Both the position numbers and the translations under genes were made by a program. A stretch of 8,289 nucleotides of DNA from Kiritimatiellales bacterium. GTDB lineage: Bacteria > Verrucomicrobiota > Kiritimatiellia > Kiritimatiellales > Pontiellaceae. Positions 1 to 5,719 of this stretch are shown piece after piece. The stretch covers positions 1 to 8,289 of the forward strand of contig DAOUQA010000093.1 in NCBI GenBank assembly GCA_030625905.1. Direction: 5' to 3'. The notes below the pieces were generated by a model. It saw only the letters and a list, made by a program, of their open reading frames with translations. It did no database searches and was not told the DNA's origin. How positions within the stretch are numbered: the stretch's first letter is position 1; the number at the start of each line of letters is the position of its first letter.

Positions 1-1565
1 AGCTTGAGCAGCTTGCCAAAAACATATTTCTGACGCTCCACCGAGTTTGCGGCATCGACTTCATTGAAAGCGTTTTGCTGTAGGTAGGTGGAATCGACAT
101 ATTCCGATTTCAGGTAGAGCACGAAGTCGTCGATCGAGGTACCTTCCTCACCGATCACCTTCATCATCTGATTCACTTCGTTTCCGTTGCGCAGCACCTC
201 GCGGGCAAAGGCGACGTCATCTTCGTTTACGACGCTCGGATATTTGCTCCAGCTGTCGATCGGGTCGATGGCCGGGTAGCGGCGGGCGTCGGAGCGGGCG
301 CGGGAGAGTCCGTGGAAGGCTCCAACCACCTTGAGGGTCGCCTGCGTTACCGGTTCCTCGAAGTTGCCGCCAGCCGGGGAAACCGTGCCGCCGATGGTGA
401 CGGAACCTACCGAGCCATCGTTAAGGCGAACCACACCGCCGCGCTCGTAGAACGAGGCGATTACCGATTCAAGATAGGCCGGGAAGGCTTCTTCCCCGGG
501 AATTTCCTCCAAGCGACCGGACATTTCGCGCAGAGCCTGCGCCCAGCGGGAAGTGGAGTCGGCCAGCAACAGGACATCGAGTCCCATCTGGCGGTAGTAT
601 TCGGCCAGCGTCACACCGGTGTAGACCGATGCTTCGCGGGCGGCCACCGGCATCGAACTGGTGTTGCAGATGATCAGTGTGCGTTCCATTAGGCTCTTGC
701 CGGTACGCGGGTCGGTTAGTTCCGGGAATTCACGGAGGGTTTCCACCACCTCGCCAGCGCGCTCGCCGCAGGCCGCGATGATTACGATGTCTACTTCCGC
801 GTTGCGGGAAGTGATCTGCTGGAGAACGGTCTTGCCGGCGCCGAACGGACCCGGAATGCAGTAGGTTCCGCCTTTGGCCACGGGGAAGAACGTATCAACG
901 ATGCGTTGCTTGGTAGCCATCGATTCGGTCGGCCGCATGCGCTCGGAGTAGCACTTGATCGGCATCTTGACTGGCCAGGTCTGCATCATCCTGGCCTCGA
1001 CCGCATTCCCTTTGTCATCTTTTAGGACAGCAACGATCTCTTCGACGGAATACTCGCCGGCAGGCGTCACCTTTTCAACCGTCCACTTGCCGCGCAGGCC
1101 GAAAGGGACCATTATGCGGTGTTCAAACATGCCTTCGGGCACGATACCAATGGTGTCGCCCGCCACGACGGTGTCACCCTTGTTCAGTTTCGGGGTGTAG
1201 GCCCACTTGGTATCGCGGGGTAGGGGCTTAAGGTATTTCCCGCGCTGCAGGAAGAAGCCGCACTCTTCGGCCAGGGCGGGAAGGGGGTTTTGCAGGCCAT
1301 CGAATATCTGGGTCAGCAACCCCGGCCCGAGTTCCACGGAAAGCAGGTCGCCGGTAAATTCGACCGGGTCGCCAACCTTCAGGCCGACGGTATCTTCGAA
1401 GACCTGCAGTTCGGCGCTGTTGCCGCGTATGCGGATGACTTCGGCCTTCAGTTTCAAGTCGCCGATGCAGGCGTAGGCCACTTCGTTCTGGATAATGGGG
1501 GTGTCAAACTCAACCTTCAGCAGGTTGCCGTTCACCCCGATGATTCTACCGATGTTTTTGCTCAT
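1..1565 (-). CDS. atpA: V/A-type ATP synthase catalytic subunit A, partial (C-terminus outside window)
   Basis: This is the catalytic, nucleotide-binding subunit of the V1/A1 head; it hydrolyses or makes ATP in alternation with subunit B. Translation from the ATG at 1565 reads MSKNIGRIIGVNGNLLKVEF and stays open to the window edge (521 codons). Family members are usually about 580-590 residues, so roughly the last 60 are missing. Visible landmarks are the Walker A loop GPFGAGKT at residues 239-246 (bases 828-851), the CGER catalytic-glutamate motif at 266-269, and the Walker B/switch stretch LLLADSTSRWA at about 332-342. A PGEEAFPAYL segment and SPAGGNFEEPVTQ follow. The long insertion between the N-terminal barrel and the P-loop (about 110-200) is typical of V/A-type A and not of F-type beta. 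A GGAG Shine-Dalgarno lies 8 nt upstream (1574-1577). It is the third gene of the operon after E and the DUF2764 protein. Family call very secure; whether the ion is H+ or Na+ cannot be told here. Confidence 0.97.
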   Translation of the reverse strand, partial: MSKNIGRIIGVNGNLLKVEFDTPIIQNEVAYACIGDLKLKAEVIRIRGNSAELQVFEDTVGLKVGDPVEFTGDLLSVELGPGLLTQIFDGLQNPLPALAEECGFFLQRGKYLKPLPRDTKWAYTPKLNKGDTVVAGDTIGIVPEGMFEHRIMVPFGLRGKWTVEKVTPAGEYSVEEIVAVLKDDKGNAVEARMMQTWPVKMPIKCYSERMRPTESMATKQRIVDTFFPVAKGGTYCIPGPFGAGKTVLQQITSRNAEVDIVIIAACGERAGEVVETLREFPELTDPRTGKSLMERTLIICNTSSMPVAAREASVYTGVTLAEYYRQMGLDVLLLADSTSRWAQALREMSGRLEEIPGEEAFPAYLESVIASFYERGGVVRLNDGSVGSVTIGGTVSPAGGNFEEPVTQATLKVVGAFHGLSRARSDARRYPAIDPIDSWSKYPSVVNEDDVAFAREVLRNGNEVNQMMKVIGEEGTSIDDFVLYLKSEYVDSTYLQQNAFNEVDAANSVERQKYVFGKLLK

Positions 1566-1589
1566 AATCTGTTCTCCGTGAAATCAGTC

Positions 1590-1624
1590 CGCACTGCTTT
1601 GCGTTTTCTTGCGTTCTTTTGCGG
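1590..1624 (-). repeat. ACGCAAA-type 10-nt periodic repeat inside the ATPase operon
   Basis: The 69-nt gap between the DUF2764 gene and atpA contains, on the transcribed strand, CGCAAAAGAACGCAAGAAAA followed by CGCAAAGC. On the plus strand a GC dinucleotide recurs every 10 nt at 1591, 1601, 1611 and 1621. Flanking CCGCA (1620-1624) and TGCGG (1589-1593) could close a 5-bp stem around it. A similar ACGCAAAGG tract lies at 5609-5626. Such short ACGCAAAG tandem elements are scattered between genes in many bacteria; its role here is unknown. It sits upstream of, and does not include, the atpA ribosome site. Confidence 0.5.
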
Positions 1625-1634
1625 TAAATTAAAG

Positions 1635-2207
1635 CTACTGTTTCTCAGCAACGAGGCTGGATGCCTCGTCTATAGTTCCCTCTTTTTCCGTATTTGCCGT
1701 GATGACGGCCTCAAGTTTTTCCTTGCCGGTATGTACATTCATGCGGTTCCAGCGCTCGACGATCTTTAGCTGGATCCCGTAGGCCAGCACCTTTTCGAAA
1801 CCGAAGGGATCCAGCCCAACCAGCTCCTCGGCCAGTTTCCAGCGCGCGCGGTCGAGCGACTCTTCGACCTCCAGCGGATCGTTGCGGGTAAAGGCATCCG
1901 TTACGAGCACCTCGATCTCGCCGCTGAATCCGTCGTGGGGCTGGAGATATTCCTTGAAATCGACGCCAAGCTTTTGACCACGCATACGGACCACGCCGTT
2001 GCGAAGCTGGGTTTCAATATTGTCCCAGGTCTTGCAAAGCGGACAGGAGGCAACGTCTGGATCCTGAAGCAATACCCGGCGGAGAATATCCGCTTCGTGC
2101 CCGGCGACCCATTGTGCGCAGTTGTCAGTATATTCCTCGGTGGAGAAAGGGGGTTCGTCCCCGATCTGGAGGTGTGGCAAGCTGGCAACAAGTGAATAGT
2201 AGGCCAT
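1635..2207 (-). CDS. DUF2764 family protein of the V-type ATPase operon
   Basis: This 190-residue soluble protein has no signal peptide or membrane segment. The N-terminus MAYYSLVASLPHL and the C-terminal helical stretch LAYGIQLKIVERWNRMN (about 141-157) are the features by which I recognise the DUF2764 family, found between the E and A genes of V-type ATPases in Chlamydia and Bacteroidetes. The gene begins 12 nt after the atpE stop with a GGAAG ribosome site (2213-2217), so it is translated from the same message. Its biochemical role is not established. Because operons of this type lack a recognisable subunit C, I infer that it may be a peripheral or central-stalk component replacing C. A single CPLC pair (residues 55-58) is notable but is too little for a zinc site by itself. 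The end is low in features (VITANTEKEGTIDEASSLVA). Family call fairly secure, function open. Confidence 0.82.
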   Translation of the reverse strand: MAYYSLVASLPHLQIGDEPPFSTEEYTDNCAQWVAGHEADILRRVLLQDPDVASCPLCKTWDNIETQLRNGVVRMRGQKLGVDFKEYLQPHDGFSGEIEVLVTDAFTRNDPLEVEESLDRARWKLAEELVGLDPFGFEKVLAYGIQLKIVERWNRMNVHTGKEKLEAVITANTEKEGTIDEASSLVAEKQ

Positions 2208-2219
2208 CGTGTCTTCCGG

Positions 2220-2828
2220 TTATTTGGAAATCTGTTCGCGAGCCACGGCGCTGACCGTCTTGGCGAGCTCTGGGCGAAGAAAAGCGGCCAGGGCATTGGC
2301 GACTGCCTCGCCGGTATAGTCGAGATAGACATTCTTCTTCTTGAAGCCCACCTTGAAGCCGCTGAGGATTTCGGAGTCGGAAACCAGTTTGATTTCCTGG
2401 CCGGATTTCTTGGCCAGTTCCGCGCAATACGTGGCAAGGGCGGCCTTGTCGTTTTCACTGACGGACAGTTCGATGTCATCGCTTCCCTGCTCAACAACGC
2501 TGGAAACCATCTTTTGGAGCAGATCGCCTGATAAGGCTTTATCCACTTCCTTGCCGAGCACTTCGGCAACCACCTTTTCGCAACCCTGGCCAACGGTGAT
2601 CAACAGGTCGCGTGCGGCTTGTTCGAGGGTCTTGACCGAGCGTTCCGAAAAAGCATCCGATTCGTTCTTGGCCTTCAATAGCGACTCGTATGCCTTTTTT
2701 TCCGCCTCGGCCACGATTTTTGCGGCCTTTTCCTTGGCCTGGGAAATGATGGTGTTGGCCTGTTCGTCGGCCTTTTCAACCCCTTCCTTTTGAATCTGTT
2801 CGATCAAATGCTTCAGTTCTTCAGCCAT
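2220..2828 (-). CDS. atpE: V/A-type ATP synthase subunit E (peripheral stalk)
   Basis: Subunit E forms the peripheral stalk that holds the catalytic head still against the rotor. The 202-residue product has the expected build. Residues 1 to about 95 are a charged, alanine- and lysine-rich coiled coil (for example IISQAKEKAAKIVAEAEKKA). This is followed by a globular C-terminal domain ending in LAAFLRPELAKTVSAVAREQ. Length and the position as first gene before the DUF2764 protein and atpA match V-type operons of Chlamydia. The ATG at 2828 has a GGAG site at 2836-2839, 7 nt upstream. The symbol follows V-type usage; it is unrelated to the F-type c-subunit gene of the same name. No partner subunit G/H gene is visible upstream; the preceding gene is an unrelated peptidase-like lipoprotein 70 bp away. 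Confidence 0.9.
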   Translation of the reverse strand: MAEELKHLIEQIQKEGVEKADEQANTIISQAKEKAAKIVAEAEKKAYESLLKAKNESDAFSERSVKTLEQAARDLLITVGQGCEKVVAEVLGKEVDKALSGDLLQKMVSSVVEQGSDDIELSVSENDKAALATYCAELAKKSGQEIKLVSDSEILSGFKVGFKKKNVYLDYTGEAVANALAAFLRPELAKTVSAVAREQISK

Positions 2829-2863
2829 GGTTTTTCTCCGGATTTTTCACTAAAAAAGAGCAA

Positions 2864-2893
2864 ATAGTGTAGTTGAATAAAGGGGGCTTGCAA
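2864..2893 (-). promoter_or_regulatory. Candidate sigma70-type promoter for the ATPase operon
   Basis: On the minus strand TTGCAA (2888-2893) is followed after 18 nt by CACTAT (2864-2869), or after 16 nt by TACACT (2866-2871). Both are imperfect matches to TTGACA/TATAAT. The site lies in the only gap upstream of atpE and would give a leader of about 30 nt. The -35 hexamer is the centre of a perfect 12-bp palindrome, GGCTTGCAAGCC (2885-2896), which begins 2 nt after the stop codon of the M28 gene. That palindrome could be a weak transcript end or a protein-binding site, but no T-run follows it. Read-through from the M28 gene is equally possible. Confidence 0.3.
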
Positions 2894-2898
2894 GCCTT

Positions 2899-3876
2899 CT
2901 ACTCAAATACCAGTTGCTTCAACAGTTGCAGCATGATCTCCCCTGTGGTTTGAAGACTCTCCGCACTGATGCTTTCCATGTTGTCGGCCTCGGTGTGCCA
3001 GTAGTCGTTTTCTCCGGGTACGGAGCCAAACTTAAAGTCGATAATATCGATGGCCGGGATCCCGATTCCAAGGAATGGGACGTGGTCGTCGGTGATCGAC
3101 ATGCCCCGTGACAGCGAAAAACGGCCGCGGTGACCGGTGGCATGGGCGGCATTGAGCACCTCCTTCACCAAGGCGCTGGAACTATTTGCAGGGATGGTAA
3201 AATGCAGATCCTTGTCGCCAACCATGTCGAGCAGCACCATCGACTCCACCTTCTTGTGGGTACCCGATTCAACCAGCTGCGCGGCCAGTCGGCGGCTACC
3301 ATGTAGCCCGTCGCCCGGAATGTAGTGGGCGATTCCCTCCTCGCCGTCGAAGAATGCAAACAGGATTCCGGCATTCGGCTCCTGCGGCGCAAGTATCCGC
3401 GCCAATTCCAGCAGCACGCCCGTGCTTGATCCCGAGTCGTTTGCCCCCTGGAAATTATCGATGCCCGGCATTGTATCGAAGTGCGAACCAAGGATGATCC
3501 ATCGGTCGGCCTTGCCCCGAATCTGGCCAATCACATTGTGGAAGGTTTTTTTGCCCTCCGGCGTCATGTCTGTAAAGGTGTCGATCTTGGCCTCGATACC
3601 GAAACTTTCCAGACGTTGGAAGATATGCTCCGCCGCCTTCCGTCCACCGGGTGTCCCCGCATCGCGCGGGCTGAACTCTACCAGTGCATCCACCTCAGCG
3701 AAGGCGCGTTGCCCGTCGAAAGCGGGCAGTTCGGTATTCTCCGGTTGGCAGCCAAGCAAGAGAGAAGCGCAGGCGAAGAGGAAAGGATATTTTAGAATAG
3801 AGAGGCACCTATACGCAGAGTAACGCTTGAACCACTCGCCTTGCTCGTTATTTGCTTTATAAATTATCAATTGCAT
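2899..3876 (-). CDS. M28-family lipoprotein, probable glutaminyl-peptide cyclotransferase (glutaminyl cyclase)
   Basis: The 325-residue product is a zinc-dependent M28-fold protein. Glutaminyl cyclases convert N-terminal Gln to pyroglutamate; other M28 members are aminopeptidases. Key motifs are SHFDT (H132, D134), GANDSG (D147), FFDGEE (E179, E180), LLDMVGD (D217), DDHVPFL (D263-D264) and YWHTEADN (W293, H294). Set beside human QC from memory, D147, E180 and H294 match its three zinc ligands. E179, D217, D264 and W293 match its catalytic residues. The stretch after FFDGEE, ending in LHGSRRLAAQ, also resembles QC (DSLYGSRHLA) more than aminopeptidases. A lipobox SLLLGC with Cys43 suggests a membrane-anchored lipoprotein facing the periplasm. 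The leader before it is long (42 residues). The ATG at 3876 has GAGAGG 9 nt upstream (3886-3891). A shorter form starting at the ATT codon at 3798 would give a more usual 16-residue leader. Aminopeptidase activity remains the alternative. Confidence 0.85.
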   Translation of the reverse strand: MQLIIYKANNEQGEWFKRYSAYRCLSILKYPFLFACASLLLGCQPENTELPAFDGQRAFAEVDALVEFSPRDAGTPGGRKAAEHIFQRLESFGIEAKIDTFTDMTPEGKKTFHNVIGQIRGKADRWIILGSHFDTMPGIDNFQGANDSGSSTGVLLELARILAPQEPNAGILFAFFDGEEGIAHYIPGDGLHGSRRLAAQLVESGTHKKVESMVLLDMVGDKDLHFTIPANSSSALVKEVLNAAHATGHRGRFSLSRGMSITDDHVPFLGIGIPAIDIIDFKFGSVPGENDYWHTEADNMESISAESLQTTGEIMLQLLKQLVFE

Positions 3877-3894
3877 AGCTCATGGCCTCTCGCT

Positions 3895-3968
3895 GGTCGG
3901 GGAAGCGTTGCTACGCTGTGGTTTGGAAGATTGGTGTAGGAACGCTTCACCCCGTAGGGGAAAGCGTT
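3895..3968 (-). repeat. REP-like inverted/direct repeats between the phosphoesterase and M28 genes
   Basis: The 174-bp spacer holds three copies of one 7-mer: AAGCGTT at 3903-3909 and 3962-3968, and its complement AACGCTT at 3941-3947. The pair 3941-3968 makes a compact hairpin: 7 bp, a small bulge, then CCCC/GGGG around a GTA loop. On the transcribed strand the outer copies form a direct repeat, AACGCTTTCCCC and AACGCTTCCCC, so the middle copy with its GGGG can pair with either one. A smaller hairpin, AGCGT-TGCT-ACGCT, sits at 3904-3917. No T-run follows on the transcribed strand, so it is not a standard terminator. I see no gene in this spacer. Confidence 0.6.
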
Positions 3969-4050
3969 GATCTGTCGCGCCTTGGTTCTATAAAACGAAG
4001 AAGTCATCCTTAACGTAGTGCCTTTCTAGACGGATTGTTTGTTTCGGGCA

Positions 4051-4956
4051 TTAGAGGTCAATGGTTTGGGTTAGAAGGTATGGCCCTCCATTCGCGTCGT
4101 CGCGATACACTTCCACCCAGCAACTGCGTTTCCCTACCAGAAACTTGAGAAAGGTGCTTGGCGCACCCGTGTCCCCGAGTCCCCGGGAATGCCCGGCGTC
4201 GAGCTGCCACAACCCGTTTATGTTTGAATAGGAAAAGGTATGTGTATGCCCGCAAATGTAGGCGGTCACTTTGTGTTTGCGCAGGAGCTGCTGGAACCGG
4301 TGGCTGTTTTCCGGATGGGCATTCAGGCTATCCCCTTGGTGCCGGTGTCTTCCGTTATGGTAGTCGGGAATCGATAGGATGGGCTCATGGCCGAAGACGA
4401 ACACTACCGGTTTAGTGTTTTCCTCCAGATCCGTCTTGAGCCACAGGTAGAGCGGCGTTGTGATATCCCCATTGCTTCCCGTGTCCGATTGGCCGTCGTA
4501 GTACTCGTTGAGTACTACGAAGTGGGCATTTTTATAATCAAAGGAATACGTGGTTTCCTCGCCGTTGTCCGGGCCGCTCCGAACAAGACCTTGAACGTCC
4601 GGCCGTCCCTGATTTCGCAACCAATCCATGTCCTCTGGCGTTTCGCTCTCGTGGTTGCCAACCACCGGATACCACGGGTAGTCCTCGCCAAGGACTTTCT
4701 TGATCGTATCCGAGACCTGCTTCGGCGGATCAATATCGCCGGGGCTTACCATGAAAGCCCCTTGGCCAACGGCCTTGATCGCTTCGCACGTCCCAAGAAA
4801 AAACTCCGACGACTGGTGTTCCGGTCCCGCGAAATTGCGCATATCCGCTGTCGCGATGAAGGAAAATCCGGCGTTCCTTGTTGATGCGTGCCCCTTTTCC
4901 TCGCCTGAGCAACCCGCCAAGACAAGTCCTGCAGCCACAACGGCAAGCGAACTCAT
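4051..4956 (-). CDS. Calcineurin-like metallophosphoesterase, probable lipoprotein
   Basis: This 301-residue product is a calcineurin-fold, two-metal phosphoesterase; the substrate cannot be predicted. Numbering from the ATG at 4956, the N-terminus MSSLAVVAAGLVLAGC is a short hydrophobic leader with a lipobox (Cys16), so the enzyme is probably tethered in the envelope. The metal motifs appear in order: ATADMR (D38), SPGD (D74), VVGNHE (N101, H102), FGHEP (H190) and CGHTHT (H237, H239). The first motif normally reads D-x-H; here Arg40 replaces that His. The frame is open for 63 more codons upstream to an ATG at 5145. I reject that start: the extension is the translation of a palindromic repeat, and the 4956 ATG has GAGG 5 nt upstream followed by the signal sequence. 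Lack of Lys/Arg before the hydrophobic core is unusual. It lies 200 nt after the DsrE-family gene. Confidence 0.85.
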   Translation of the reverse strand: MSSLAVVAAGLVLAGCSGEEKGHASTRNAGFSFIATADMRNFAGPEHQSSEFFLGTCEAIKAVGQGAFMVSPGDIDPPKQVSDTIKKVLGEDYPWYPVVGNHESETPEDMDWLRNQGRPDVQGLVRSGPDNGEETTYSFDYKNAHFVVLNEYYDGQSDTGSNGDITTPLYLWLKTDLEENTKPVVFVFGHEPILSIPDYHNGRHRHQGDSLNAHPENSHRFQQLLRKHKVTAYICGHTHTFSYSNINGLWQLDAGHSRGLGDTGAPSTFLKFLVGKRSCWVEVYRDDANGGPYLLTQTIDL

Positions 4957-4966
4957 ACCCTCCTCA
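4957..4966 (-). promoter_or_regulatory. Ribosome binding site deciding the metallophosphoesterase start
   Basis: On the minus strand the bases just before the ATG at 4956 read TGAGGAGGGT. GAGG (4962-4965) ends 5 nt before the start codon. The upstream in-frame ATGs at 5145 and 5139 have only a poor AAGCGGA in front. Confidence 0.6.
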
Positions 4967-5009
4967 AAAAACTTTCGGCAGATAAAACGAATGAGGGTTT
5001 CATTGGTTC

Positions 5010-5089
5010 TGGAGGGGCAGCGTCCCCGCTGCCTTCGGTGGAACGGATCTCCGCTCGTGCGCGGGGTCGACGAGGCCGTCGCCCCTCCA
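5010..5089. repeat. 80-bp GC-rich palindromic intergenic element
   Basis: The element is bounded by a perfect 9-bp inverted repeat, TGGAGGGGC (5010-5018) and GCCCCTCCA (5081-5089). Inside are further hairpins: GGCAGCG-TCCC-CGCTGCC (5016-5033), CCGC/GCGG (5051-5064) and CGACG-AGGC-CGTCG (5068-5081). The architecture of end-matched arms with nested stem-loops and no coding content is that of a REP/MITE-like dispersed element. I believe similar elements are common in Kiritimatiellota genomes, but that is from memory. It keeps the frame of the downstream phosphoesterase open by chance, giving an artefactual Arg/Ser/Pro/Gly-rich N-terminal extension. Only one copy is in the window. Confidence 0.75.
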
Positions 5090-5156
5090 AAGAAAGTAAA
5101 GGGGTCGATCCAATATTTTAATGTTTTTTGACGTTTCATAATCATACTATCCGCTT

Positions 5157-5477
5157 CTATATGCTGACTACTTTGTCCGACTCGTTAATTAGATCGTACA
5201 GATCCTGCATTGTCGAAAGCGGGCACATTTCCGATCCCTCGGAATTCCGGATCTTGAGACAACTGCCGCAGGCAAGGATTTCGCCTCCTGCATCGGCATA
5301 TGACTGCATCTGCTCCGTCACGTTGAACTTCTCCGTACCGAGAGTCTCGCATTCAACACCTTTGGCCAGAAGGAATATCTTTACGCTATCGCCTTGTTTG
5401 AGTGCAAAGACACCAAGGCGGAATGCATTCCAAATGTTTTCCGCTTCATCGGAGTAGACCACTATACCAAGTTTCAT
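5157..5477 (-). CDS. DsrE-family small protein with conserved cysteines
   Basis: The 106-residue product is a single-domain, probably cytoplasmic protein with no signal peptide. The N-terminus MKLGIVVYSDEAENIWNAFR, the ALKQGDSVKIFLLAKGVEC strand-turn, and the C-terminal DLYDLINESDKVVSI are typical of the DsrE/DsrF-like fold, whose better-known members relay persulfide sulfur. Cysteines are at 43, 70, 73 and 85. ACGSCLK (CxxC, 70-73) and EMCPLSTM are the conserved signature of an uncharacterised DsrE subgroup. Candidate function is sulfur or redox transfer, but no sulfur-metabolism gene is adjacent, so this stays open. The ATG at 5477 has AAGGG 8 nt upstream (5486-5490), and a good sigma70-like promoter lies ahead of that, so it probably starts its own transcript, possibly reading through to the phosphoesterase. 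Confidence 0.8.
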   Translation of the reverse strand: MKLGIVVYSDEAENIWNAFRLGVFALKQGDSVKIFLLAKGVECETLGTEKFNVTEQMQSYADAGGEILACGSCLKIRNSEGSEMCPLSTMQDLYDLINESDKVVSI

Positions 5478-5526
5478 TTTTCATGCCCTTTCAGTTCAGA
5501 AGGAGGGTCGAATCTGTAACAAACAC

Positions 5527-5555
5527 ATTCTTGTCCAACCCCCTGTCAATGTCAA
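5527..5555 (-). promoter_or_regulatory. Sigma70-type promoter ahead of the DsrE-family gene
   Basis: On the minus strand a consensus -35 TTGACA (5550-5555) is followed after 17 nt by AAGAAT (5527-5532), a 4/6 match to TATAAT. Transcription would begin near 5520, giving a leader of about 43 nt to the ATG at 5477. A second overlapping TTGACA (5544-5549) has no good -10 partner. Confidence 0.5.
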
Positions 5556-5608
5556 CGGCGTCCACCTTCGCAAGCTGCTACGCCCAGTTCCAAGCATGGG
5601 GGACTCTC

Positions 5609-5626
5609 ACGCAAAGGCACAGAAGG
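5609..5626 (+). repeat. ACGCAAAGG repeat fragment
   Basis: ACGCAAAGGCACAGAAGG lies in the 242-bp spacer between the GH95 and DsrE-family genes. It resembles the ACGCAAA-type element in the ATPase operon (1590-1624, opposite orientation). It is short and degenerate. Nothing coding is visible around it. Confidence 0.35.
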
Positions 5627-5650
5627 TTGGTTTTTTGTGCGCGTTGCCCC

Positions 5651-5712
5651 ACTAATAAATGACCCCGTAGAGGTGCGGAAGTGGAGGAGAAGAGAAGGGG
5701 TCACGTATTAAT
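5651..5712. repeat. 62-bp inverted repeat with GGGGTCA ends, downstream of GH95
   Basis: ACTAATAAATGACCCC (5651-5666) is matched on the opposite strand by ATTAATACGTGACCCC (complement of 5697-5712), 13 of 16 positions. The arms are separated by 30 purine-rich bases. The inverted repeat starts 8 nt after the GH95 stop codon, so in RNA it could form a 3' stem, but there is no following T-run. The GGGGTCA core is shared with the direct repeats at 8240-8287 and, as GGGGTCG, with 5101-5107. Short GGGGTC repeats are often found with REP-associated Y1 transposases; none is present here. Confidence 0.5.
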
Positions 5713-5719
5713 AGGTGCT

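Noticed and set aside
1901..2593. 230-residue minus-strand open frame overlapping the E and DUF2764 genes
   Set aside because: It crosses the E/DUF2764 boundary out of frame with both and has shadow-like Arg/Ser/Pro/Trp-rich composition.
3980..4020. Promoter for the M28 gene (TTATAG with TTAAGG upstream)
   Set aside because: The hexamers match consensus poorly and the spacing is ambiguous.
4387..4884. 165-residue plus-strand open frame antisense to the phosphoesterase
   Set aside because: It overlaps intact catalytic motifs on the other strand and shows no recognisable family; it is a shadow frame.
5651..5712. Rho-independent terminator for GH95
   Set aside because: The arms are 30 nt apart and no T-run follows on the minus strand; kept only as an inverted repeat.
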